A stretch of DNA of 64,000 nucleotides from an uncultured Asticcacaulis sp. (GCA_936940865.1 CAKZJB010000005.1:1-64000), one strand, 5' to 3'; shown: positions 43,891-52,921, counted from the first letter of the stretch. Numbers and translations: made by a program. Notes: a model not told the origin generated them from the letters alone.

Positions 43891-45315
43891 ATGGCATCGA
43901 AGTTCGTCCTGAACCATGAGAACTTGAACGCGCTCGGCTCCGCCCGGCTGGCCGATCTTCTGCTGGAAGTGTCAACGGGTGATGCGGCGACGAAGCGGCG
44001 TTTGCGGCTGGAACTGGCCGCGGTCGAAAGTCCCCGAAGACTCGCCAGCGATATCCGTAAACGCCTGGTCGCGCTTCGCGATGCCAAGACGATCATCGGC
44101 TGGCGTGGGCTGAAAGGATTAGTGGCCGAACTGTCAGGACTGCAAGGTCTGATCGCAACGTCGGTCGCTCAGTTCGATGCCGGCGAGGCCGTCGAGTTAT
44201 TGTTGCTCTTCCTCGGAATGGCCGATGGCATCCTCGAACGGATCAGCGACACGGGTAATGTAGCCCTCACTCTCTTCCAGCAGGCCAGCAATGAACTGGC
44301 CTCAATAGCTGAGCGCGTTTCGCTGGGGGACCGTGAGCCGTTCTTGAAAGACCTGGTCGAGACCATCCTTTCCAACAGCTACGGACAGACCGATGGTTTG
44401 ATCACTCGCCTTGGTCCATGGCTGGGAACACAGGGCTTGCATGATCTTCAGCGCGCCTTACTTTCATCCGCGGCTAAGCCAGCCAAGCCGTCCAGCGCCC
44501 CTGCCCGGCGGACCGGCCGGTGGCGGCGCGGCCAGCGGCTGGAGCGGGACGTGGCGCTACGCCGTCCCAGGGCGGATATTATCCATCGTGCGCGCATAGA
44601 AATCGCCGACGCGCTTGGCGATGTTGACGCCTATATCGCCCTTCAATCCAGGCATAGCGATGCTGAAACGCTCGCCGAGATTGCCTCTCGCCTTTTGAAG
44701 GCAGGGCGACTTGAAGACGTCCTGGCGACGATCAATAAGTACCACGCCAAACGCCCTTCCGCCCGGCTGACATCTATTAAGGCGGATACTCTCGATGCCT
44801 TGGGACAGCCGGCCGAGGCCCAATCCTGCCGGCTGGAAGGCTATCACAACACCTTGGATGCCAACCTGCTGCGTCAGTACCTGAAGCGTCTGCCCGACTT
44901 CGACGACATCGAAGCCGAGGACGCCGCGCTTGATTTTGCGGCACATAGCGCGGATGGGGATCGCGCGCTGGAATTGCTGATAAAATGGCCAAGCCTCGAT
45001 CGAGCCGCCAGTTTTGTGCTTAGCCGCGCCTCGTCAATCACATTGAATGACGAGGATCTATTATTGCTGGCGATCGGCAAATTGGCGCCGCGTTATCCGC
45101 TGGCCGCGGTCGTTCTTCTGCGCAAACTGGTCAATGGCGTCCTTATGAACCATCGCACGCAGGACTACGGCCGTGCCGCCGAATATCTGTCGGAATCTGA
45201 ACACCTTAGCCAGCGGATCGAAGACTTCGGTGGAATTGAAACCCACAAGGCCTATCTGGCGCGGCTGCACGCCAACTTCCGCCATCGCAACGAGTTTTGG
45301 CAGTTGGCCGCCTAG
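43891..45315 (+). CDS. DUF6880-like protein
   Basis: A 474-residue, mostly alpha-helical protein from ATG 43891 (MASKFVLNHENLNAL), which resembles DUF6880. Helical repeats in the C-terminal half (AEIASRLLKAGRLEDVLATI, ADTLDALGQPAEAQ) are TPR-like. No catalytic motif is evident. It begins 112 bases after the HNH-like gene on the same strand, so the two may be linked. Confidence 0.68.
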   Translation: MASKFVLNHENLNALGSARLADLLLEVSTGDAATKRRLRLELAAVESPRRLASDIRKRLVALRDAKTIIGWRGLKGLVAELSGLQGLIATSVAQFDAGEAVELLLLFLGMADGILERISDTGNVALTLFQQASNELASIAERVSLGDREPFLKDLVETILSNSYGQTDGLITRLGPWLGTQGLHDLQRALLSSAAKPAKPSSAPARRTGRWRRGQRLERDVALRRPRADIIHRARIEIADALGDVDAYIALQSRHSDAETLAEIASRLLKAGRLEDVLATINKYHAKRPSARLTSIKADTLDALGQPAEAQSCRLEGYHNTLDANLLRQYLKRLPDFDDIEAEDAALDFAAHSADGDRALELLIKWPSLDRAASFVLSRASSITLNDEDLLLLAIGKLAPRYPLAAVVLLRKLVNGVLMNHRTQDYGRAAEYLSESEHLSQRIEDFGGIETHKAYLARLHANFRHRNEFWQLAA

Positions 45316-45403
45316 ACCTGACGCATTGTTCGCTTACCGGTCGAGGTCTAGCTTAGGCATTATGCGCGGCGACGCAGTTCGCCCATATATGGAGGATTGG
45401 TCC

Positions 45404-45568
45404 ATGGAAAACGAAAAAAAGAAAGACGTCGATGAACAGGAACGGCTCCTCGACGAAGCCCTGAAAGAGAGCTTTCCGTCGAGTGACCCGATTTCACCGG
45501 GTGTCGGACCCGGCCAGCCGATCGATCCGAAGCAACCCCGACAGCCGCAACAAAGGCGCAAGGACTAA
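45404..45568 (+). CDS. Small acidic protein with ESFPSSDP motif
   Basis: A 54-residue hydrophilic protein ending proline-rich. The motif EALKESFPSSDPIS is found in many small proteins of unknown function in Proteobacteria. ATG at 45404 is preceded by GGAGG at good spacing. Confidence 0.65.
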   Translation: MENEKKKDVDEQERLLDEALKESFPSSDPISPGVGPGQPIDPKQPRQPQQRRKD

Positions 45569-45579
45569 GCGCACGATCG

Positions 45580-46071
45580 CTAAATCGATACGCCGCCATG
45601 GCGCATGATCGCCGTTGATGCCGAAAGGCCGACGTCACCGCTTAACAGAACGATCGTCTTGCCCTCGCGAAGATGGTCCTCGGCCAAAATCGCCTGCGTC
45701 TCCGAAACACCGAGACCGGTCAAGGCGCCCGCGACACCGCCCAGCGACACACCGGCGATGGCGCCGGTAAGCGTCGCCGCGACCGGCCCGATCCCCAGGA
45801 CCGGGCCAACCCCGGGAAATGCCAGTATCCCCAAATCGGCAAGCAATGCGCCAAAGCCGCCAACGGCGGCGCCCAGCCCCGCCCCCGTCGCGCCGGCCTG
45901 ATCGGTCGTATCGCCTGCGGCGAGAGCCTCCTCGCCTTTCGCGCCGGTGAAGACACCGATCCGGGCACGGTCCCAACCGGTCTTCAGAATGTCTGTAATC
46001 GCGCTGTCGGCAGATGCCCGCGTCGAAAACAGGAAGGCGTGTCTTACCAGCCATTTTTCAGCTTGGTCCAT
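45580..46071 (-). CDS. Glycine-rich stress-type protein
   Basis: A 163-residue protein with a central glycine- and alanine-rich segment (GAGLGAAVGGFGALLADLGI, then GAIAGVSLGGVAGALTGLG) of the kind found in general-stress or low-temperature-induced proteins with a YflT-like N-terminus. The hydrophobic middle may associate with membranes. It lies downstream of cfa3 and the 131-residue stress protein gene. Confidence 0.6.
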   Translation of the reverse strand: MDQAEKWLVRHAFLFSTRASADSAITDILKTGWDRARIGVFTGAKGEEALAAGDTTDQAGATGAGLGAAVGGFGALLADLGILAFPGVGPVLGIGPVAATLTGAIAGVSLGGVAGALTGLGVSETQAILAEDHLREGKTIVLLSGDVGLSASTAIMRHGGVSI

Positions 46072-46131
46072 GTGTTCGTCTCGTTCATCTTCCAGCTCCC
46101 CGGTCCCCTGGCAGGTCGCTAACCGAATATT

Positions 46132-46368
46132 CTACTCCACGCGAGCGCGGGCGCCCTCCCGCTGCTCGACAATATGCCGGCCACGGATCTGCGCCGGTGT
46201 GGAACCGCAGCGATCAAGGAAAGCGCGACGCATCGACTTCAAACTTTCGAAACCGCAACGCACGGCGATCTCTGTCAGGCATAGCCGTGTGTCCGTAAGC
46301 AGCCGTGTAGCGGCCGCAAAATCATCCGAGGGGACAAAAGGCGTTTCCATCAACCCTGACCGCTCCAC
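46132..46368 (-). CDS. Short AraC-type DNA-binding domain
   Basis: A 78-residue protein holding about one and a half helix-turn-helix motifs of an AraC regulator (LTEIAVRCGFESLKSMRRAF, then STPAQIR). Full AraC proteins carry a second domain for ligand or dimer contact that is absent here. It overlaps the upstream gene by 19 bases. It may be a remnant or a minimal regulator. Confidence 0.55.
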   Translation of the reverse strand: MERSGLMETPFVPSDDFAAATRLLTDTRLCLTEIAVRCGFESLKSMRRAFLDRCGSTPAQIRGRHIVEQREGARARVE

Positions 46369-46745
46369 TTTTGCTTCGCCTCTTGAAGATCGGTCGGGTT
46401 GAAGGGTTTCAATAGCCGATCTACAGCCGCATGATGCTCTTGCGGCGTATGAACGGTCACGAGCGTCTGCCCCCGCCGAATGCCTTCACCCAGCAGCTGG
46501 CCATCTTCATTATCACCGAAGAAGGCTTTGACGCTTTTCCAAAAGCCGTCAGGGCTTCCGATCCCGTGCGGATCGGTGACCTCCTCGCCGTTCCAGGCGA
46601 CGTTGACCTCCTCGAACCCCGCCTCGATCAACGCCTGTTCGGCGTTGCGGGCATCATCTTCATTCTCGAACAGGGCGATCACGCCACGATCCTTGATGAA
46701 GTGCGTCCGATCCGTTGTGTTGGTCGTCACAGCCTGGTCGTCCAT
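46350..46745 (-). CDS. General stress protein-like
   Basis: A 131-residue protein starting at ATG 46745. The N-terminal half (VIALFENEDDARNAEQALIE, GFEEVNVAWNGEEV) and C-terminal LVTVHTPQEHHAAVDRLL resemble YsnF/YflT-like stress proteins with a ferredoxin-type fold. It is 83 bases downstream of cfa3 on the same strand, so it is probably induced with it. Confidence 0.68.
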   Translation of the reverse strand: MDDQAVTTNTTDRTHFIKDRGVIALFENEDDARNAEQALIEAGFEEVNVAWNGEEVTDPHGIGSPDGFWKSVKAFFGDNEDGQLLGEGIRRGQTLVTVHTPQEHHAAVDRLLKPFNPTDLQEAKQKWSGQG

Positions 46746-46828
46746 GTCGTCGCTCCTGTGCCTGTGTGTCCCTCGAAAATTCAAGCGCGGGCCGCCGCGC
46801 GAGCGGCCCGCGCCGGCGCCCGCGACAG

Positions 46829-48106
46829 CTAGTCTTCGTAGGGCTCGAAGGCTGCCTGCCGCACTTCCACCTGCATCACGCCGGCTCGCTGCGTGCCAAA
46901 AGCCGCGATACAGGAACTGAGATAAAGTCGCCATAGGCGGATGAAACGATCATCGTGGCCTTGGGCACGGATGGCGGGCAGTTCGCTTTCAAAGCGCGCC
47001 AGCCACATTTGCAGAGTCCGCTTATAATCCTGGCCGAAGATGAAAGGCTCGCCGCAAAGCAAGCCCGCTTGCTGGGCCCGCTGCTTGAACAGGCCGGGCG
47101 TCGGAAGCTCTCCGCCCGGGAAAATGTAGGTCTCGATAAACCCGGGTTGGCTCGCGGCGCGCTGGTAGGCCTCATCAGGCATATAGATCGACTCGATCAT
47201 GGCCCGGCCGTAAGGCTTGAGCCTGTGCTTGACGGTCCGGAAATAGTCCGTCCAGTATTCCGCGCCGACGTGCTCGAACATACCGATCGATACGACATGG
47301 TCGAACTTTCCTCGCACGTCTCGATAGTCCATGAGTTCCACATGAACGCGGTCGGAAAGGCCGGCTTTGCGCATCCGCTCGGTCGCGTAGTCCGCCTGGC
47401 GCTCGGAATTCGTCACGGCCGTCACCTCATATCCGAGACGGCCCGCCATTTCGGCAAAGCCGCCCCAGCCGCAACCGATCTCCAGGATATGTTGCCCGGG
47501 ATCGGGACTTAGCTTGTCGAGGATGCGGCGGTATTTGGCGGTTTGCGCTTGCTCAAGAGTGCGGCGCTTGTCATCACTGAAGATACCAGCGGAATAGGTC
47601 ATGCCGCGGTCTAGCCATAAGCCGTAAAACTCGTTGCCGAGGTCATAGTGCGCGGCGATGTTTTTGCGGCTGCCGGATTTGTTGTTCGCGTGAAGCCCGT
47701 GGAGCGTAAAGATCCACGCCGAGTACCAGAACTTGCCGTTGAAATAGCCATGAATGGCCTTTTCGTTTTTCAGGAAAAACGCAACCAGATCGGCCAGATT
47801 GTCGGATTCAAGTTTTCCGTCGATATAGCTGTCCGCAAATCCCATCTGGCCGCGCTTGACGATCTCATCGAGCGCGGTCCAGTCGCGAACCTCCAGCTGC
47901 GCCGTCTCGCCCGGCTCGCTTCCCCGGAAGGCGAAGACTTTTTCATTGGGCAGGATCAGGCGCAACCTGCCGAACCGAACGCGATTGAGAGCCCTCAAAA
48001 GCGAAGCGCGAGCACCCTTGAGTGCCGGCTCCTTCGCGATCGGGTGCCACGGGCTGTAAGGCTCCGCGACCGGATCAGAAATTAGATCGACGACTTCGCC
48101 CGGCAT
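46829..48106 (-). CDS. cfa: Cyclopropane-fatty-acyl-phospholipid synthase 3
   Basis: A 425-residue third paralogue (MPGEVVDLISDPVAEPYS start; ILEIGCGWGGFAEMAGRLG; SIGMFEHVGAEYW; DRGMTYSAGIFSD). ATG 48106 is preceded by GGGAGAG. All catalytic regions look intact. It sits directly behind riboswitch 3. Three separate copies in one island is unusual. Confidence 0.92.
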   Translation of the reverse strand: MPGEVVDLISDPVAEPYSPWHPIAKEPALKGARASLLRALNRVRFGRLRLILPNEKVFAFRGSEPGETAQLEVRDWTALDEIVKRGQMGFADSYIDGKLESDNLADLVAFFLKNEKAIHGYFNGKFWYSAWIFTLHGLHANNKSGSRKNIAAHYDLGNEFYGLWLDRGMTYSAGIFSDDKRRTLEQAQTAKYRRILDKLSPDPGQHILEIGCGWGGFAEMAGRLGYEVTAVTNSERQADYATERMRKAGLSDRVHVELMDYRDVRGKFDHVVSIGMFEHVGAEYWTDYFRTVKHRLKPYGRAMIESIYMPDEAYQRAASQPGFIETYIFPGGELPTPGLFKQRAQQAGLLCGEPFIFGQDYKRTLQMWLARFESELPAIRAQGHDDRFIRLWRLYLSSCIAAFGTQRAGVMQVEVRQAAFEPYED

Positions 48107-48161
48107 TTTATCTCTCCCTGGTCCACGGGTTCGATGACCCGATTGTGGCGCTGGAGGAGAC

Positions 48162-48243
48162 ATAAAAATACTCCTGTAGCGCCGTTTGCGCGTACAGGAG
48201 TCATCAGCCCTGAGGGCGGTTAAAGGGAGAACTCCATTCCCTG
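48162..48243 (-). promoter_or_regulatory. Fluoride riboswitch 3 with terminator
   Basis: Minus-sense aptamer GGGAATGGAGTTCTCCC, AACCGCCCTCAGGGC, TGATGACTCCTG, followed by the hairpin CTCCTGTA/TACAGGAG and TATTTTTATG, the same arrangement as riboswitch 1. It precedes cfa3. Confidence 0.92.
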
Positions 48244-48341
48244 TGACGCAACGCTACCACCATCCCGGAACAAGCGTCAACCCGCTTTTAGGCCCCTCCA
48301 TACCGGGAAAAATAAGGATTGGGTCAAAAGAGGTCGTGCCC

Positions 48342-49565
48342 TCAAACTTGCGGGTGACCGCGCGGCAAACCTCGTTCTTTTCCTGAAAGCCACAGGAATA
48401 TGGGCACGGCCAGCAACTGCGTCACCACGCAAAAAGCAACAGCCATGGTGAGGGATCGATCATACAAAAAGCCGATGGCGGCACTACCCACGAACCAGGC
48501 TGCCCCGTAGGCAGAACTGAACAATCCGAAGGCTGATGCCCGCTTCGACCTTGGCACGAGGGGCGTAAGAGCGGCGGGTATGATCGATTCATGCACGCCC
48601 ATGCCAAGTCCCCACACAGCGGCACCAAAGAGCGCCGGCCAGAAGGAGCCCAGGAAAACCAGGGGCGCGAAGGTCGCCGCCACGACGGTAAGGATGGCAA
48701 GCAATCGAAACCCGAAGCGATCGTAAAGGCGGCCGAACAGCATCGAGCCCGCACCGCTCACGGCCATGGCGACCGCGTAGAAGCCGGCGATCCAGTCCGT
48801 CGGCACGGAATGCGTCTTGGTGAAGTGGAAAGCAACCAGCGGGTAATCGGCAAATCCGATAGCGACCAGTGCGCCGGCCAGCATGTAGATCCAGAAAGTC
48901 GACGAGAAGCGCTCCGGCGCCTGGATTTCATCGGCTGAGGTCTCCATAGCCTCTGGGTTGGGATAGAGAAATTTGGCGATCATGACCAAGGCCAGATTGA
49001 TGATGGCCGGGATCAGGAGGATAGCGAAAGCTTCGTGATATTGGCCACGCCAGCCCATGATCACGGCGACGATCAAAGGCCCCAGCATAGCCCCCGCTTG
49101 GTCGCAGGCCTGGTGAATACCGAAGGTCCAGCCATAGCCGCCGATATGGCCGGCCGCGTGCGATAGCATGACATCGCGGGGCGGTATCCGGATGGCCCGC
49201 CCTGCCCGTTCCAGGATTATCAGAACGGCTGCCTCCGGCCAGGTATGGGTGAGGGCCAGAGCGGGGACAGCAGCCATCTGTACGGCGTACCCGAAAATGG
49301 TGATCGGCCAGAACTTGCCGGTCACGTCCGCCAGTCTGCCGGACACGAGACGCAATCCATAACCCAGGAATTCACCGAAGCCGGTGACCGCGCCGACGAC
49401 GAAGGCGGTAGCGCCCACGCTCGCCAGATAGGGCCCCAGAATGCTGCGCGCACCTTCGTGCGTAAAATCGGAAAACAGGCTTAGTGCGCCGATCATCAGG
49501 ACAAACCGCATGGCCACGCGCGCAATTGCTGTGTCCCCGCCTTCCTTCTTCGCCTTTGATTTCAT
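48342..49565 (-). CDS. MFS transporter A
   Basis: A 407-residue major-facilitator protein with about twelve hydrophobic helices. The first reads RFVLMIGALSLFSDFTHEGA and the loop 2-3 motif is LRLVSGRLADVTGKFW. The subfamily is close to the neighbour at 49607. The substrate is unknown. Its place in the minus-strand operon with chrB and an endonuclease in the fluoride island suggests efflux of a toxic ion or compound, but this is not shown. Confidence 0.78.
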   Translation of the reverse strand: MKSKAKKEGGDTAIARVAMRFVLMIGALSLFSDFTHEGARSILGPYLASVGATAFVVGAVTGFGEFLGYGLRLVSGRLADVTGKFWPITIFGYAVQMAAVPALALTHTWPEAAVLIILERAGRAIRIPPRDVMLSHAAGHIGGYGWTFGIHQACDQAGAMLGPLIVAVIMGWRGQYHEAFAILLIPAIINLALVMIAKFLYPNPEAMETSADEIQAPERFSSTFWIYMLAGALVAIGFADYPLVAFHFTKTHSVPTDWIAGFYAVAMAVSGAGSMLFGRLYDRFGFRLLAILTVVAATFAPLVFLGSFWPALFGAAVWGLGMGVHESIIPAALTPLVPRSKRASAFGLFSSAYGAAWFVGSAAIGFLYDRSLTMAVAFCVVTQLLAVPIFLWLSGKERGLPRGHPQV

Positions 49566-49606
49566 GGCGTGTCCTTTCGCCAGCCGATTGCGAGCATAGT
49601 ACGGGC

Positions 49607-50872
49607 CTATGGTCTTTTGACCGCAGCGAAGCTTAGCGTGCCCAGGGCCATCAGAACCGCCGCGGCGCTAAAGCCAACGACGGGGGAAATCGTCGTCCAG
49701 ACCACGCCCAGTGCCGCGCTGGCGGCAAAGGTCGTGAGGCCGTTCACGGTACCAAGCGCTCCATAGCTGATCGTCAACGTCTCCGGCGCCACCATTTCGG
49801 CGGTCACGGTCGACTCCAGGGCCTCTTCGACCGCGACGTAGATTCCGGCCAGGCCGAAGATGGCGATCAGAACCAACAGGCTTTGCGTATGAATGAGGAA
49901 GGCCCAGGCGGTCAGCGCGGCCATGGCGATGCCGACGATGTACCCGCCCATCAGGACCGGCCGCGAACCGATGCGGTCGGCCAGGTGACCGACGGGATAG
50001 GAGGCAACGACCTGTACGACATTGCGACCGACATAGAGCAAGCCTGCGAGTTGCGCTGCTTTCACGATTCCAAGCGAGGGGGTCATCAGCTGCGTCGCCG
50101 CCAGGATCAGCAGGCTATGCGAGAAGTCACCCAGCCCGAACAAACCCACGGCGGCCAGGTATTGCTTGAAGGTTTTCGGTAGGCCCTTCAGTGTCGAGAA
50201 GAATTTCAGCGCCGGATTGGGCGACTGCACCGGATCGCGTACGAGCGTCAGGAACGCCAACACGGCGAGTACACCCGGGATGAGACTTAGGAACAGCACG
50301 AACCTGAATGGACCGGCCAGGGTAACAAAATGCCAGTTGCGCGCCCAGCCAAGGATGGCGACTCCCAGCAGTGGCCCCAGGACGGCGCCAACCGTATCCA
50401 TCGCCCGGTGAAACCCGAAGGCCCTGCCCCGCGTCTGGGGCGTCACAGCCTGGATGACGATCGCGTCGCGTAATGGCCCGCGCAGGCCCTTGCCGAACCA
50501 GGAAACAATCCGACCAAGCAGTATAATAGGCCAGCCGGCGGCCAGCGCGATCAGCAGCTGCCCGACCGGCGTAAGTCCATAGCCGGCCAGGACCAGCAGC
50601 TTGCGATGCCCCAGCTTATCGGCCACATACCCGGCTATCATTTTGGTGAAGCTGGCCACGGCATCGGCAACACCCTCGATAATGCCGAGCGCGGCAGCAG
50701 GTACGCCCAGAACCGCCAGAAAGCCTGGCAGGATCACGGTCGTGGTTTCGTAGCAGAAGTCGCCTAGTGCGCTTGTCAGGCCGGCCCCGGCCACGGTGCG
50801 ATTGAACCAGGCCGCAGGTTTTCGGCCGCGGCCTGGATCGGCCTCGGTGGCGACGGTCTTTGTCTTCGTCAT
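49607..50872 (-). CDS. MFS transporter B
   Basis: A 421-residue twelve-helix MFS protein (ALGDFCYETTTVILPGFLAV, loop motif AGYVADKLGHRKLLVLAGYG). It is a distant paralogue of transporter A, 41 bases away, and begins two bases after the endonuclease-like gene ends. Substrate unknown. Confidence 0.8.
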   Translation of the reverse strand: MTKTKTVATEADPGRGRKPAAWFNRTVAGAGLTSALGDFCYETTTVILPGFLAVLGVPAAALGIIEGVADAVASFTKMIAGYVADKLGHRKLLVLAGYGLTPVGQLLIALAAGWPIILLGRIVSWFGKGLRGPLRDAIVIQAVTPQTRGRAFGFHRAMDTVGAVLGPLLGVAILGWARNWHFVTLAGPFRFVLFLSLIPGVLAVLAFLTLVRDPVQSPNPALKFFSTLKGLPKTFKQYLAAVGLFGLGDFSHSLLILAATQLMTPSLGIVKAAQLAGLLYVGRNVVQVVASYPVGHLADRIGSRPVLMGGYIVGIAMAALTAWAFLIHTQSLLVLIAIFGLAGIYVAVEEALESTVTAEMVAPETLTISYGALGTVNGLTTFAASAALGVVWTTISPVVGFSAAAVLMALGTLSFAAVKRP

Positions 50873-50874
50873 GA

Positions 50875-51675
50875 TCAGATCTCGAATTCGACTACGACCG
50901 GATAATGGTCGGAGGCAATGTCGGTCAGCGGGGTCTTGATAACGTCGTAGCTTCTGGCTTTCGCAGCCAATGCCCGGGTTGCCAACACGTAGTCGCAGCG
51001 CATCGTCGGAAACTCGGAATCCTTGTGGCCCGCCGCTGGTACCGTCGCAACCTCGCCCTGCCCCAGCCGCTGGCCCACGTCGATCCAGCCAGCTGCGTCG
51101 AGCGCGGCCATGACCGTCCCATCGGCGCTCTTTGCGTCCTCGGCCAGGTAGTGGGTACGGCGGTAAGGCGCCAGGTCAGCGAAGTCCTTCGGCTCACGCT
51201 GGAAATGCGAGATGGAGTTGAAGTCGCCCGCCACCAGGGCAAGCTTGTCCGGTTCGGCCAGGGGGGCGATATAGGCCGCCTCCAATCGCCGGACCGGCGC
51301 GCCCTTCGAGCAGAGATGAGCGCTCATGACCGTCATCTTGGCGCCACTTGGCAACATCAGGTCAAGTCGCGCCAGGGCGTGATGAAAGTGCACATTGTCC
51401 GCCTCGAACTTGCGGGGCCGCAACGGCTTGCGGATGAAGACGATTGTATGCAGACCTGTATGGGGCGCCGGCGCCAGGAAACCGCGCATGCCGATATCGC
51501 GTTCGAGCTTGAACAAAAGCGAGCTGCCGTTTTCCTCGAACCCCTTCGCCTCCTGCATCAGGAAGATATCAGGATGGACATCGTTAATCAGTTCGACTTG
51601 CTTGGCGGCCCGTGATCGGTCGCCACCATCTGCGCCGGCGTAAAGCGTATTATAGGACAATATTTTGAGAGACAT
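50875..51675 (-). CDS. Endonuclease/exonuclease/phosphatase family protein
   Basis: A 266-residue EEP-fold protein. Motifs seen are LKILSYNTLYAG (start), FLMQEAKGFEE (metal-binding Glu), LVAGDFNSIS (Asp-Asn) and IASDHYPVVVEFE (Asp-His). The family includes DNA repair nucleases and lipid phosphodiesterases. All four motifs look intact, so it is probably active, but the substrate is unclear. It lies between the transporters and chrB in one operon. Confidence 0.85.
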   Translation of the reverse strand: MSLKILSYNTLYAGADGGDRSRAAKQVELINDVHPDIFLMQEAKGFEENGSSLLFKLERDIGMRGFLAPAPHTGLHTIVFIRKPLRPRKFEADNVHFHHALARLDLMLPSGAKMTVMSAHLCSKGAPVRRLEAAYIAPLAEPDKLALVAGDFNSISHFQREPKDFADLAPYRRTHYLAEDAKSADGTVMAALDAAGWIDVGQRLGQGEVATVPAAGHKDSEFPTMRCDYVLATRALAAKARSYDVIKTPLTDIASDHYPVVVEFEI

Positions 51676-51755
51676 CGAAGTCCCCTTCTCGTCTGGTTCT
51701 TTTGATTTTGCTGCGCCGCGCGATGTGTACAGAGCGGACCCGGTTTGTTAGAAAC

Positions 51756-52007
51756 TCAAGGCGGATTCCCGGATGCGGCGGCCATCCATGTCGCAACGAC
51801 GATGGGCACGGCGTAAATCGACATGAGGCATGCAAACAGTTCAATAAGGCCGGGAAAGATGTTGGCGACCGCGCCAAGATAGATGCTGGCTATAACCGCT
51901 GTCAGGCTCCAGGCGAACACAAGGCGCAAGGGCCAATGGATCGGCTTATTCCGAACCTGGTGCGGCCATGTAAGCTCGGGTCTGCTGTCCAGCAAATAAA
52001 TCGACAT
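51756..52007 (-). CDS. Small membrane protein
   Basis: An 83-residue protein with two hydrophobic helices (FAWSLTAVIASIYLGAVA and IELFACLMSIYAVPIVVATW). Family not recognised. It starts 12 bases after the chrB-like stop. Confidence 0.55.
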   Translation of the reverse strand: MSIYLLDSRPELTWPHQVRNKPIHWPLRLVFAWSLTAVIASIYLGAVANIFPGLIELFACLMSIYAVPIVVATWMAAASGNPP

Positions 52008-52019
52008 GAGCGCCTCCGA

Positions 52020-52562
52020 TCACTTGTTTTCGTCCTGGGCGTTGAAAACACTCTGCGCGTATCCATCCAGCAACTGCTCACAGTGCTTCAGCTTGGCGCG
52101 GGCGTCTTCGCCCATGGGTGCATCGTAGAAATCCAGTTTCTGAATGGTCTCAAGCCAGGACTGAAGTTTCTTCAGGTCGACGTCGTTTTCCTCGAGTTCG
52201 GCATAGGTGAAATGCTTCGCCTCGGTCTCCTTGGCGATTTCCGCCTCGAAGTCCTGGCACTTGTCGACAAACTCCTTATAGGCTTCGTCACGGTCCGCCT
52301 TGAAGCGGCCGACGACCTTGGTCTCCTGGGAGGGATCGAGCGCCACCGTTTCGAGAAGCACGGAGTCGCCTTCCATTTCCGAGATTTCGTTCTCGATCAT
52401 CTTCAGCCGGCGGGTGTGATCGTCGGTTTTCGGCAGAAGGCAAACGCCGTTTTGCAGATAGACCGCGCCCATGCCCTTCAGGCGCCGCCACAGGGCGATC
52501 CGCTTGCGTGAGGGTTCGGCGGGAACCTTATAGGTGAGAAGAAGCCAACTCGATATCGTCAT
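52020..52562 (-). CDS. ChrB-like protein (N-terminal domain)
   Basis: A 180-residue protein matching the N-terminal part of ChrB, a regulator tied to chromate resistance (SWLLLTYKVPAEPSRKRIAL, then MGAVYLQNGVCLLP). The usual C-terminal domain is absent. ATG 52562 is chosen; 52571 is also possible. No chrA is in the window, so a chromate role is doubtful. A perfect palindrome sits just upstream, hinting that this protein represses its own operon. Confidence 0.75.
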   Translation of the reverse strand: MTISSWLLLTYKVPAEPSRKRIALWRRLKGMGAVYLQNGVCLLPKTDDHTRRLKMIENEISEMEGDSVLLETVALDPSQETKVVGRFKADRDEAYKEFVDKCQDFEAEIAKETEAKHFTYAELEENDVDLKKLQSWLETIQKLDFYDAPMGEDARAKLKHCEQLLDGYAQSVFNAQDENK

Positions 52563-52577
52563 GCGCAACATTATCGA

Positions 52578-52593
52578 TGTAACGACCGTTACA
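52578..52593. promoter_or_regulatory. Palindromic operator TGTAACG-AC-CGTTACA
   Basis: A perfect seven-base inverted repeat with a two-base centre, ending 16 bases upstream of the chrB-like start. The geometry suits a dimeric repressor. Confidence 0.6.
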
Positions 52594-52761
52594 TGTCAAC
52601 CGCAACACGTGCATTTCTTTGGGCTTGCGATTGTGCCGAATATCAGCAACCTCACGCGCGTAGGGCACGTCCGCGCGCGTACTTAATACCGCTGAATGTA
52701 AGGACGCCCATGTTGCAGGCGCGAACGCCCGGTAAACGCAAAATGCGGGTTAAGTTAATGA

Positions 52762-52777
52762 CACGAAATGGTTCGTG
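52762..52777. promoter_or_regulatory. Inverted repeat CACGAA-ATGG-TTCGTG
   Basis: A perfect six-base inverted repeat with a four-base spacer in the promoter gap of the antiporter gene, 42 bases ahead of the riboswitch. Possible operator. Confidence 0.4.
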
Positions 52778-52818
52778 ACTTGACTTTTATCCGAATTTTA
52801 TTTATTGCATGTGCTAAC

Positions 52819-52921
52819 AGGTAATGGATTTCTGCCTGGCCTGGTTTCGACCTGAGCCGAACCGCTCCAAGACGAGCTGATGATTCCTACTTCTTGCCAC
52901 GTTGCAAAAGGTAGAATCGTG
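52819..52921 (+). promoter_or_regulatory. Fluoride riboswitch 4, translational type
   Basis: Reads AGGTAATGGATTTCTGCC, then an extended stem-loop, GAACCGCTC, GAGCTGATGATTCCTAC: AUGG, AACCGC and CUGAUGA-UCCU elements of the fluoride aptamer in order. Downstream, GATTCCTAC (52880-52890 region) can pair with GGTAGAATC just before the GTG start at 52919, hiding the ribosome site. Ligand binding would keep the first segment in the aptamer and free the site. Less close to consensus than copies 1-3. Confidence 0.75.
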
